Source: Corallium rubrum (taxonomy: Eukaryota > Cnidaria > Anthozoa > Scleralcyonacea > Coralliidae). From it: a stretch of 64,000 nucleotides of DNA. Position numbers and translations under genes: made by a program. Below the pieces are notes generated by a model. That model saw nothing but the letters and a program-made list of their open reading frames with translations, was not told the DNA's origin and did not search any database. Positions 48,404 through 59,200 of the stretch are shown piece by piece; position 1 is the first letter of the stretch; each line of letters begins with the position of its first letter. The DNA is taken from positions 33,844,628 through 33,908,627 of the forward strand of contig OZ035998.1 in the NCBI GenBank assembly GCA_964035015.1, given 5' to 3'.

Positions 48404-51265
48404 GTTATTAATAACTTCTTATTAACCGGACGCGAGGTCTTTACAGAGAAATATCGGACCGAGGTCTTTTTGGACAAAGACCGAGGTCTGATATTTCTCT
48501 GTAAAGACCGAGCAAGCGAGGTTAATAAAAAGTTTATTATATGGCATTTTGAAACAACAAACCTTACATTTATACCTTGTCATGATACGTACTTTAGTCA
48601 GTTTAGTGTGACCTCGAGCGTGTGACATAAACTCATCGTTTTCAATGTTGTTGCTTTTGTTGCCGTCGCTTTCGGACTCCTAAACTCGCTTCCAGATTGC
48701 TCTCGTCCCAATCATACATAATTTAGTCCTCAGGTTGTTGAATTCACAAAATTCTTGCGGTTTTCTTTCGTTGTTTAGTTGCAAACAACATGGCTGATAA
48801 GAAATTTGTTTGGTTTCTTTCCGTAATGGACCGCTGGTCCATTACGGGAAAGTAATGGACCGCTAAAAATGTTTCTAAGCCAATCACAGCGCGCTATTTC
48901 ACCGGAAGTGACGCTTGCCATATAATAATTACTATTATTATACACCTATTCTAGTTGGCCTTGCTTTGAAAAAGTCCTGAGTTTCCCAGGTCGAAAGCTC
49001 AGCAAAAATAGAGACTTTTCTATACATTGTTGCATCCGTAAACTATTTTAAGAACTAAATATTGCTATTTTAAGTTAAACTATTTTAACAACTAAAAATT
49101 GCTTTAAATAACTTATACTTGTTGAAGTTTTTTTTGAAAATTTAAAAAACTCAGAGTTTTTCTCTGAGTTTAACTTGTGCAGCAAAATTAAACGAAAAAA
49201 CGTTACCAACTTCAAGCTGAAAACACTAATAACATACTTATTCCTGTTATTTGCTAGAAAGTTTATGTCAGAAGAGTTTGTTTTACGATTGAATATGTTT
49301 GACGATTTTTACGATTTGTGTATGCGGTGATGTGAAATTACAGTTTGGCCAAATTTTCTACAACAATTTTCTTGTTTTGTGTTTTAGGTACTCTTGATCT
49401 ATATACGACTGATGGTAAGCCCATAGAGAAACACAAAGCATTCTCAGTGCATGTTGTCAGGGGGAAGTTGTTCAGCTAGGATGAACACCTTGCTTGCATG
49501 AAGTCGCGTGTCGAAATATTTTGAGTATCCGTAACATTTTTGTTTCCAAGCCTTTCTCAGTAAACTGAAAAACTGAGACACGGTCTCGGTTATCTCCCGG
49601 TCTGAGATCTCCTTCCGATTTCTCAAATAGTTTGGTTAACATATTTAAAACATTAAACGTTTACGCATTTAAGCCTGGTTTTCATATATCGTAATTCATC
49701 GCCGATCATCGGCGATACAGCTTTGCGATGAAGTAGGATTATGAAAACCGACAATCGGGGACAATCCCCGATTATCGGCGATCATCGACGATCATCGCAA
49801 GAACCAAAAAAAATTGTTTCCCCCGATGATCGCCGACTGTCGCCGATGAATTAAGACAAGCAAAACAAATAAAAACCGAACTCCGATGAAATAAGACAAA
49901 TTAGGACCCAGTCTCTAGAAGAAAACCAAGCACTTCAAACATGCATGAAATTGTCATGACTCTTCGGTTCTTCCCTTGTCTCAAATATTTTTCGCACCCA
50001 GAAACTCTTCTTTCTATATTTCTTACACAGTACCAGCGCTATGACGAGTGAAAGCTTCGTATAGAGTAACAATCTGTTGTTTAGGGGGCGCCCATTTTGA
50101 CAAAAAAAAAAATATTTTCCCGCATTGATCGTTTATCGACGGCGACTGTCTGGGATGATCGGCGATCATCCCAGACAATCCCCGATCGTCGCAAATGTGG
50201 GCATCGGCGATGATCGGCGATGAAATGCGACCACAATGAAAACCAGACTTTATCATTCAAAACATAATTGTATCTGAGTTTGATCGGTTTTGTTGGGTTT
50301 TTTTAAATTAAGGTGAAGGATATTTATTTCTTTAATTAATTCCCGTTTAGAAACGCGGAATTCAGAAATTGTTAAAATAGCAACAACTTCACACCGATTC
50401 TCGTATCTAACATCCAGTTTCTTAATTAAGTGGCTCCATACAGTTTCTTGAAAAATGGAAAATACAAGTTTGAGAGTCCAAAACACGTGATTAAACAATT
50501 CGGAAAAAGAATAAAACTAAATGTTATGCATAGCTAAACAGTCTGACAATCATAAACTGTTACCAAATAAATAGCAGCAGTTGTTGCTATGGTAACAATG
50601 ACATTTCAAAATGGCTGCAAATTACCCTTCAAACTAATTTAATTCGAAAAAAACTTTGGTGACCCCCAATTTTTTTTTCATTAAAACTTTTCTTGAAGTA
50701 TGAATAATCAATAGGCCGATTTTAAAAAAATTCTGTAGATCCAGATTTTGTAAAAATTAACAAACATGATTTTTCCGGGGGAAAAATGATTCGTTCTACA
50801 TAATTTTTTTAAAATCGGCCTATTGGCCACTCATGGGTCACCAAAGTTTTTCGAATTAAATTAGTTTGAAGGGTAATTGGCAGCCATTTTGAAACGTCAT
50901 TGTTGCCATAGCAACAACTGTTGCTATTTATTTGGTAACAGCTTTTGATTGTCAGAATGTTTAACTATGCATAACATTTAGTTTTATTCTTTTCCCGAAT
51001 TCTTTATGCACGTGTTTTGGACTCTCAAACTTGTATTTTCCATTTTTCAAGAAGCTGTATGGAGCCACCTTAAATAAACCTAAAGCTTTCATTTTTTCAT
51101 ATTATCCCCAAGTACAATTGGGTAGGCAAAGGAGAAGATGGGCTAACAAATGCAATCTGTTTCTATTCAATAGAATTTGGTCAACCCAAAGAGACAGTGA
51201 AGTCACTAGTGCCTGAATGGAATAGTCTAGTTTTTTTTGAAGTGACACCAATATCATTCCACCAG
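42326..51265 (+). CDS. OGFOD1: OGFOD1/Tpa1-like 2OG-Fe(II) prolyl hydroxylase, five exons (incomplete)
   Basis: Exons with consensus splice sites: 42326-42474 ([24 protein letters not shown]), 47138-47241 ([27 protein letters not shown]), 47848-47937 ([20 protein letters not shown]), 49388-49414 (GTLDLYTTD, 27 bp) and 51174-51265 ([27 protein letters not shown]). The last three junctions are phase 1 and join as D, G and E at the residues expected for OGFOD1. The Fe-binding H-x-D is in CHDDE and the distal His in SFHQ. The family hydroxylates ribosomal protein uS12 (RPS23) on a proline. The exon between 42474 (phase 0) and 47138 (phase 2), the N-terminal start, and everything after 51265, including the 2OG-binding Arg and C-terminal domain, were not found. 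The gene is either continued by exons I cannot see or truncated. Confidence 0.85.
43951..44092. mobile_element. 142-bp MITE with ~65-bp arms
   Basis: Ends ACACTTAATGTCTGCTCCCT and GGGAGCAGACATTAAGTGTG are inverted; both arms include AAACAGTTAGTTTTGTTTTC or its complement. Confidence 0.88.
44350..44880. repeat. Dispersed repeat family, copy 1
   Basis: ACACGAGCAGCAGTGTTTTTATC at the start, TTTGGTAAGTTTATTGG and TTGTCTAAACCGAGAAAATC later, and GATTTCCTTTGTGTTTTTC near the end. The same pieces recur at 57215-57430 and 58381-58830. Copy 1 includes an internal AAAATCTCATAAAATCCTC tandem stretch. Confidence 0.7.
45060..45870 (+). mobile_element. 5S-rRNA-derived SINE, split by an insertion
   Basis: 45100-45150 (AAGTTAAGCCCGGGTTAGTACTTGGAAGGG...) resembles the internal promoter of 5S rRNA (AAGCTAAGC...GGTTAGTACTTGGATGGG). 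The SINE body seems to continue at 45776 (CCATGGTTGTTGGTTCTCTCCTGTTCCTCGG, read as two shorter blocks). About 600 bp of unrelated AT-rich DNA (45170-45775) lies between. A functional 5S gene is excluded because the 5' and 3' 5S stems are missing. Confidence 0.5.
45950..46060. repeat. Hammerhead-like repeat pair
   Basis: Two inverted occurrences of CAGGTCGAAAGCTAA-type sequence; the minus-strand copy at 45955-45998 reads CTCTGAAAAAGGCCTGAGT, then a loop and ACAGGTCGAAAGC. Related to the more intact pair at 60671-61012. Confidence 0.45.
48217..48402. repeat. (ATT)n microsatellite, interrupted
   Basis: Long ATT tract with a short A-rich break at 48302-48325. It lies between the 47937 and 49388 exons of the OGFOD1-like gene, next to the MITE that follows. 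Confidence 0.96.
48413..48940. mobile_element. MITE-like block with TATATGGCA / TGCCATATA ends
   Basis: 48425-48520 is a hairpin (GGTCTTTACAGAGAAATATC paired with GATATTTCTCTGTAAAGACC). 48535-48546 TTATATGGCA and 48925-48936 TTGCCATATAAT are inverted ends of a probable second element whose right part includes CCAATCACAGCGCGC. 48835-48870 has a palindrome around GGTCCATTACGG. Confidence 0.6.
49672..50249. mobile_element. PIF/Harbinger-type MITE, 578 bp, TTA TSD
   Basis: Ends AGCCTGGTTTTCAT and ATGAAAACCAGACT are inverted; TTA flanks both sides (49669-49671, 50250-50252). The interior is packed with GGCGATGATCGGCGAT-type words on both strands. A 3-bp TWA duplication is typical of PIF/Harbinger. 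Confidence 0.8.
50431..51068. mobile_element. Foldback element with ~250-300-bp arms
   Basis: GTGGCTCCATACAG at 50430 pairs with CTGTATGGAGCCAC at 51055. Arms run through CAACAGTTGTTGC-type and AATTAAATTAGTTTGAAGGG blocks, and meet around AATCGGCCTATTG. It sits 105 bp upstream of the 51174 exon of the OGFOD1-like gene. Confidence 0.88.
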
Positions 51266-51689
51266 GTAAATTACTACTAGGCTGTTAAGTGTTAACCGAG
51301 TATGAGGTATGCATGTACAGGAAAGGGTTTGGTCACTCGCTCGCTTAATCACTCGCTCACTCTGCATGATGTTAGCAATCGGAAACTGTAGTGACCGGGC
51401 GTGTAATGTTGTAAGATCTCGACCACTCGACGACCAATCAGCATGCGTAAACTTATAATAATAATAATAATTTTAATAATCATCTTTAGTAAAAAATACA
51501 ATGGATTTACATTAAAAAATGACGTAAAATTAAGAAGTATGTTTACATATGTGTATGTGTTAAATGTTTATTAGATGTATATTACATGTATATGATCATA
51601 TAAAATATATAAAATTGGTGAAATGTTAAGAAACGATATCACGAAAGCATACCAACTTAGTAAGATTACAATAACAAATTTGCCCTAGG

Positions 51690-52320
51690 AATAAATGAGA
51701 GTTCGTGTCTTTTGGTACGCGAGAGTATGGGAAGCCGGTCAGTACACCCGATCTTAAATCATATGAGTGGACTATAGATTCAGGTACTAATTTATTGCAC
51801 GGATGCGTTACGTCATCTAAAATTCGCCTAAATTCGCAAACAGTGAGACGATCCCTCCTGTGTTTCAGTAGAGACCTTAAGATACTCGGCCCGAGTTCGG
51901 TTTACGGGTACGGGTACCGCATTTAATCTAGCCATTCATACGACTATGGTACGGGTAGATTACCCGTACCTGTAAACCGAATCCGGGGTATCTTAAGGTC
52001 TCTATTACGAGTAAACAAAAATGGCGGTACCCGTACCCGTAAACCGAACCCAGCGTATCTTAAGGTCTCTAATGTTTCCAGGCAGTCACAGGGCAAACCA
52101 AGGACCTTCAAGCTCCGGGTCTGAATATTTTCAATTTCGTCTTCGAGATAATGTGCACGTCCACTCCATATCGGCGCCGCATACTCCAGCAAGAGTCTAA
52201 TCTTTGATTGATAACAAGTCATCCCAACTAATTCGGTAGGCAAATTCAATCTGCGACATTCCCTCAAACAGGGTATTAACCGGAACGCGAGATCAGTAAC
52301 CCTTTCAGCTGAAGTTGTAA
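51690..52320 (-). mobile_element. LINE RT C-terminal fragment, interrupted by a MITE
   Basis: Minus-strand frame (52267-52080): MRECRRLNLPTEL, KIRLLLEYAAPIWSG, IENIQTRSLKVLGL. This is the thumb/C-terminal segment of jockey/CR1-type RT proteins. The frame resumes on the other side of the 51871-52069 insert. Confidence 0.75.
51871..52069. mobile_element. 199-bp MITE, TA TSD (Tc1/mariner-like)
   Basis: Ends GAGACCTTAAGATAC and GTATCTTAAGGTCTC are inverted and flanked by TA. The arms continue CGGTTTACGGGTACGGGTACCGC. An internal third copy of the terminal word (GGTATCTTAAGGTCTC near 51990) hints at a nested or rearranged element. Confidence 0.85.
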
Positions 52321-53299
52321 ATTTGTATATTATACCTCAACTGTAAATTGTTCAATTACAGAGCTAGATTAGAACCACGTGACCGGTGAACTTATCTCAC
52401 AATTAGGTTGTTCAATCAGAGAGTTGGATATTTGTAGCACATGGCAATTGTTGTTATATTTCACTCAACATTTAATATTATTACCGGATTTGTTACCTGG
52501 ATATCAAGCCATCTCTCATGGCCTCAGGTATCTAGTATCTTTCTCATTATCCTTGCCGATCCTAATAAACAAGCTTTCTGAACTGTCCCAAAGTTTATCA
52601 TTTTGAGGAGGATGATATACAGTACCCAATGTAAGGGGATTAATTCCACTAGGTAATCGATTTGGTTTGATCAAAAACCATTGAGATTCGACTTCAGGAT
52701 TAGTAGTAAGTATTATCATTACATCCAACTTCTTTATCTATATTGCTTAAAATTAGTGGTTATACAGAGCTCGGTAATTTGTATTATATTAACTTCGTTG
52801 CATTACCAGATTCTTCTAATTTCCCTCTTTAAATCCTGCAATTTCTCAACTTTCTCTTTTCCTTTCACTCTTGTGTCAAAAGGACACGCCACATCAATAA
52901 TAAAGCACTTTCTTGTCTCTTTAAAGGGACATGTTGTCTCTTTAAAGAGGCATGCAGTATTAGTAAGATGGAAAATCTTCTGTTCAATTTTGATTTTTAT
53001 CTATAGAAGTACATTCCGTATAGCGGAAGTATAGCGTTCTTATTAAATCAATATCTCTCATCATGCTTCCAGAGATGTTCAGGTTCTTGTAACATGCAAA
53101 TCAGATGCTTTATGATGTCATCTATTCCACAAAGATCGAACAAACTTCCCCAAATGAGGAATATATCAAGCTATAAATGTGTACATTGCAACATATACCA
53201 TTCGTATTAGAACAGCTTCAAAGTTTCAACACAATCTATACCTATTATTTGCTTAGATATTTTAAAAGCAAAATATATTTGGAAGATGAGAAATTGGAC

Positions 53300-54385
53300 A
53301 AGCGAAGGGGCTATTCTTCTTTATTTTCTAAACAAAATAAAAGTTGGAGTCTTACTGCCCCTTTAACTATTGCAAGTATATCTGGTCTATCACTTTGTCT
53401 GTCTAGATTTTCACATCCCAAAGCACTTTCACTTTATCACCTTTTATGCACATTCTCAATTTGATGTTTGTACCATTTTTCTTTCACCCGTTCTGACATA
53501 ATTCCCAATGTATATAACCTGTGCGACCTTATGTCTCTGTATAGTTCTTATATTGTCCTTGTGCCAAGGTCCTATACACTCTGCCAACACATGAGCTATT
53601 GTCTCGTCTCTCGGTCCCCGCACATTCGACATTTCGCATCGATATCTTCTTCATCTGTAACCTTTCTTTCCTTCCATTTCCTTCTTCAAACCACTTTTTC
53701 TCAACCAATACCAAGTAAATACTTTCCATGCAAGCTCTTTTCTCTGTACTTTATTGTCCTGTCTCTCCCTTTGCACCCTCACCTTCTTCTTTCCCTCCCC
53801 AAGCATGTCTTCATTTTTCACTGCAATCATAAATTATTCTTCACTCTCCATTACATATTTCCACAAGCTATTAATTTCAACTTGCACACAATTTTTCACA
53901 CTTATCAAACCTCTTCCGCCAGCAATCCTCTTTACATACAGTCTGTCTACATCAGCCTGCCGATGGAATGCCCGGTATGCTGTTAGTAATTTCCTTGTCT
54001 TCCGATCTAACCTTTTCACTTCTTCTTTCGTCCATTTGATGAGACCTGCTCCATACCGTATAATCGACACAGCTCTTGAGTTTATGGCTGTGATACAATT
54101 CAATCCCATTTAATTTTGATTTTACGACTTTCCTAATTCTTCTGAAGTATTCCTTTTCTGTTTTCCCTTTCATCTTTGTATCTTTTATTCCGTCTGCTTC
54201 TAGTACTCCCAAATACTTATATCCTATATTAAGATCTACTTCCTTTATTTCTTTATCATTTGGCAGTTTAATTCCCTCACTCCGCACACACTTTCCTCTC
54301 TTCATATAACTAGCATCCCACACTTCGTAATTCCAAATTCCGTACAAATATATTATTATTTTATTGTTGTTATTAACATTCAAAC
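53300..54385 (-). mobile_element. Non-LTR LINE RT C-terminal region, broken
   Basis: Minus-strand frames contain YKYLGVLEADGIKDTKMKGK and EYFRRIRKVVKSKLNG (54250-54120), then SIIRYGAGLIKWTKEEVKRL and DRKTRKLLTAYRAFHRQADV with DRLYVKRIAGGRGL (54080-53890). Further on, KVLWDVKI.TDKV near 53410 fits the family's end. At least two frame changes break it. It looks like a degenerate 5'-truncated insertion. Confidence 0.8.
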
Positions 54386-54499
54386 AGAAAACCCACCTCC
54401 ATCAAAGTTTAAAAACATAATTTAGATAGTGTTAATTAATCCATATAATCAGACATAGTTTAACGCTACTCTGGCTTAAAAGTTTTTTGAACGTAGCTT

Positions 54500-55130
54500 A
54501 AAACATTACTGTTCATGACCCAACGTTTCGACACTTCGATCTAGTGTCTTTTTCTAGTGTGAAGACAGGTCTCATGCAACCATTGATGACACTACCTATC
54601 AACAAGATGCTAATAGACTTCCGGCAGTAGACCGGATTTAATGGAGCGTGCGTGGGCGCTAATGATATGCCAAACTTCCGAACAACGTCTTTAATGATAC
54701 AACAATCGAAATATTGAAAGGGCCTTCGCTCGAAACGTTAGACTCCTACGTTCTCTGTTTCGGCAGTATATCTAACCTTACTTTATTTCGATTGTTGTTT
54801 CTACACTGCCTACGCAGCACGCTACTTTTATTACACTCTTTGGTCAGGCCTGCTCTTTGGTGATACAGTGGATTAGTAGTGAAAAATTTTTAATTATCCC
54901 ACGCAATCTCATGGTTGGTTTTGCACCCGTGCTCCGACAAAGCAGAATTTTCCTTTTTTGAAAAGAAAACCGCTTTTTGGTTCTCTTTTAAACGCGTACC
55001 AAGTTGACGTTTTGTCTGGCCGATGTACTCCTCATTACAGTCATTGCACGGAATGGAATAAATAACATCTTTTCTCTGTTCTTTCACAGTACAATCCTTA
55101 GGTTTTGCAAAAATGTGACCTAGCGTTAAG
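54500..55130 (-). mobile_element. Penelope-like element remnant: GIY-YIG end and hammerhead-like terminus
   Basis: 55087-54890 encodes RKDVIYSIPCNDCNEEYIGQ, then TKRQLGTRLKENQKAVFF and ENSALSEHGCKTNHEIAWDN. This is the GIY-YIG endonuclease region typical of the Penelope-like C-terminus. Downstream on the same strand, 54515-54560 carries a GACACTAGATCGAAGTGTC stem followed by GAAACGTTGGGTC, a hammerhead-like terminus whose CTGATGA half is degenerate. Another CTCGAAACG repeat sits at 54730 on the plus strand. Confidence 0.8.
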
Positions 55131-55409
55131 AAAGGTTTTTGAAACTACCTAAGGTTCTTTTAGTTGGTTCGGTAATTCCTTGAATGTACGGAACAATCGC
55201 AAAATCCAATGGGTTTTATAACTGATCGCGAATATATTAAGCTAAACTCAAAATCGGGCTTTCTTTTCAAGATTTTCTTGAGAATCATTTTGACAAAAGA
55301 TCAGGACCATTGAAATTAACGATATAATTATTCCACTGTTCGAACTTTATTGCCTTTCCAAATCTTGACCAAGGTATCAACTTTATAGTTTATATGTTTA
55401 TGCTATTGA

Positions 55410-55418
55410 TTGAGTCAT

Positions 55419-55507
<89 letters not shown>
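55410..55507. repeat. (ATTG)n tetranucleotide repeat
   Basis: About 24 ATTG units. At 55665-55700 and 55728-55763 there is also a direct repeat of ~36 bp (CTATTGTTATGCTTGACGAG then TTGACAGTTTGTGTA). Confidence 0.95.
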
Positions 55508-55509
<2 letters not shown>

Positions 55510-55891
55510 AACTGGTATTATGACACTCATTTATTAATCCTTTTTTATAGTATATGTAAAAATGTTTTCTTCTTTTTCTTATTATTACCTAAGGTAGATA
55601 AAAACTTAAAAAAAAACCAACAACAAACGTTCAAAGGCCTCCTCTAGTCACAGCTCTATTGTTATGCTTGACGAGTTGACAGTTTGTGTACATTAATTTA
55701 ATTAGCAATCTTGAATACATAAACGACTCTATTGTTATGCTTGACGAGTTGACAGTTTGTGTAATTAAGACTCGAATAAATCAATGGGAATTTAGATGAT
55801 GCTTTTGGTGGAAAAAGTCGCAACTTGAGTAAGACTGTAGCAGACGTTCATTTCTCCCGCCCGCAAACAGAACGCCGGCCACGCAGGCTAA

Positions 55892-56214
55892 TCAACCGCT
55901 GACCACTAGGTGCTGGTAGTTGTCTTCATTAGCTCTGACTACGCTTAGTTCCTGATATCCTCCTGGTGTATTCAATGTAGTAGGTTCGGTGTAAATTGTC
56001 GAAGCAGCAATCTGTCGTCTTCTTTCTTTAGCTGCACTGGCTTTTCTTCTGCGTACCCACTGACAACCATACAACGAACTGAAACCACAAATAATTCCAA
56101 TAGCGGCAGAGATGAAAACACTGTACCACTCAGTTCCTGTTCTTTTGTTGAAACTTTCTGAACACTGCTTCTCGATAGCTTTAAAGCATGAGGGAAAAGA
56201 TGAGAAAACAGCAG

Positions 56215-56280
<66 letters not shown>

Positions 56281-59200
56281 GTATAAATTTACAAGTTTAT
56301 AATGCAAATCCTCGAATTTCATTGGCTATTGCAGGAGTTTATAATTGGTGATATAAACCTCTTGGATAAAGCAATGAAAGTCATTCTTTTAAAAAGATTG
56401 ACCAATCACAAAATGCGTAGTATAACACGAACAATGATCATTAGAGCCAGCGGTTCTGTTAAGCAACAATGGCGCCGAAATTATAACGGAGTATCCAAAT
56501 GAAAGAAGAAATTGAACATTTAGGCGAAGCAATACGTTCTACAGATAACAAAAACGGCTACAAAATGTTTAGAATGGAAATTATTAATGGTAAGAGCGTT
56601 AAATTGTTTATCTGTGTTCGTTTAAAACGAAATAACTGCAAAAAAACACATTTCAAAATTACGCTTGCTGTTGACAAGATTTCGTGATGTAAACTACATG
56701 CTAAATTGAATGTTTCTTTCAACTTTTTGTCACTTTTACAAATCAAATGAGTGGATATATATTGTTTGAATATTGTACATGAAAATTCATGCTAAATTAT
56801 GCAAGAAAACTTTACTTTTCCATCAGTTACTGTACGGGCAAGGAGATGTCCGAAATGACGGTTGAACGTTTGTTGTTGGCAGTTAAAAAATGTATTAAAC
56901 GAGCCTCAAAGAATATGTTATGGTCGAGAATTTATTTTACTTTTGCAGGTAAATTTATACTAAAACAATTAGACAACTCGCCCTCGTTTTCTATGAGCGA
57001 TATGACCAGACATTAAACTAAACTAAACTAAACTAAACCTTAGCGAAAAATATTAAAACGTTACGAAGTTGTAACTTTTCAAAAGCATGAACACCATTTT
57101 GGTGAAAAATTGACCAGAGGAAAATGACTTAAAGATCTTTATGTGGTGAGATATTTAAGTAATTTGTCCCGCAAAAATCTTAATTTTTACGTTGTAAAAA
57201 AAACTGGTATAAAGTACTGTTTAATAAACGAACAGGAGTGTTTTATCAGGTATAAAGACACGAGGCGAAGGCGAGTGTTTTTATATCTGATAAAACACAA
57301 GCTGCGAGTTTATTGAACGGCTTCAAAAACGAACCACTTGGTAAGTTCATTGGCGGAGTAAGTTTGAAAAATAACCTTGTCTAAGCCGAGAAAATCAAGG
57401 CTAAAGTTTATCACATATAAAGACACTGATTAAACTTTTTGAATGCCGTATAATACACGAGTGTTTAAACATGTTCTATGTCACACTTACAATAAACTGT
57501 AATTTCTGTTGATTTTTCATTTATTAATGAGTAGAGCTGCGCTCGGCAAATATATGTTCCAGCATGATTTTTGTTAACATTAAGCAGAGATAGTTCTTGT
57601 CTAAGATTTTTAGGATTACTGAGAGTCGATCCATTTTTAACCCAGCTTGCCGTTGCAACCAAATGAGTGCCGGTGGCATTACACCAACAAGAAAAATCCT
57701 CTTTTTCGGTTAGTTTCACTTTCTGTGAACACGTTATCTCTGCCTTTGGTGCATCTAGAAGAAGGAAAAACAAAACGTCTATCCTGTAGTATTTAAAGGG
57801 GAATTTTGTTTAAAAACTGAACAAAACTTAACATTTCGAACCATTATACGTAATGTTTAAAGTGCCACTAACCCCAAAAAATTTTTCTCGCAAATCTAAG
57901 AGCCCTGATTGAGTGGATTAGGCCAGTTAATAAATTATTGGTATTGGACGTTTCGTTGATCTTCTGCAGACGACCAAAGTTGCATCTGCATGTCCCATGG
58001 CGGAGTAGGAAAGGGAATGGGTATATTCCTGGTGTTACGTCAGACAAGTCAAACAAGGAACTCCTTTGAGCTCTGTCTGGTGAATACATATAATTTTTTG
58101 GGTTGAAAATTCATTTTCCCAACTAACTCAATGTAAAAATTCTATGCATTCAGCAGACAGAGCTCAAATGAGTTCCTTGTTTGGCTTGGCTGACGTCACA
58201 CCAGGCATATACCCACTCCCTTTCCTTCTCCGCCATGGGACATGCATATGCCAATTTTTGCAACTTTGGTGGTCTACAGAAGACCAAAGAAATGTCCAAT
58301 ACCAATAATTTATTCACTGGACTAGTCCACTCAATAAGGGCTTTTAGATTTGCGAAAAAAAATTTTGGGTTAGTGGCACTTTAATAAACGAGCAGCAGTG
58401 TTTTATCAGGCTTAGAACGAGGGCGCAGCCCAAGTGGTTTTAACCTGATAAAATACGTGATGCGTGTTTATTCACTTTATTGAACAGCTTCAAAAACGTT
58501 TCGTTATTGGTTGTTATGCTCATTAGTATTCTTTATATAAAATATTGTATGTTCTTTAGTATTCTTTATATAAAATATTGTATGTTCATTAATATTCTTT
58601 ATTTAAAATATTGTATGTTCATTAGTATTCTTTATATAAAATATTGTATGTTCATTAATATTCTTTAGATAAAATATTGTATGTTCATTAGTATTCTTTA
58701 TATAAAATATTGTATGTTCGTTAGTATTGTTTTTGACGTCAATCAAGTTTTGTCAGGTATAAAACTACGGACATGGTACTGATTTCCTTTGTGTTTTCTT
58801 CATAAATTATTAATGAGTTTTTGAAATGAGAAATGACATCATTGTCGTATTTTATGCCGCCATTTTGAGTTTGTAGAACTGCTCAATTTTGATGTAGAGC
58901 GGAATTTTCTTTTTAATTTTGACGTCATATGGTCACAAATTGACGAAAAACGCACGATATCCAATTGAGCGTGCGCAATGAACACTCTCTTCCACAGAGG
59001 AGATTTCGGGGATCGTCGGAGATGTGTCGGAATCGTCAGCTGGACATAAGGAGTGCGGGCGGAAAGGCGGAAAAGAAAGAGAAAAAGAACTTGTGCCAGA
59101 TCAGTTCTGGCGGCAATCGGGGGGTATCAGAATATGGCGGCATCAGGGAGGTATCAATATTGTTTCTGAAACAGAGTTGTGGAGAACATGTCGAATATAG

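Noticed and set aside
56499-57016. Plus-strand frames MKEEIEHLGEAIRS... and ...MTVERLLLAVKKC as a small nested gene
   Set aside because: Splice phases do not match across the candidate donor and acceptor, and no family is recognised.
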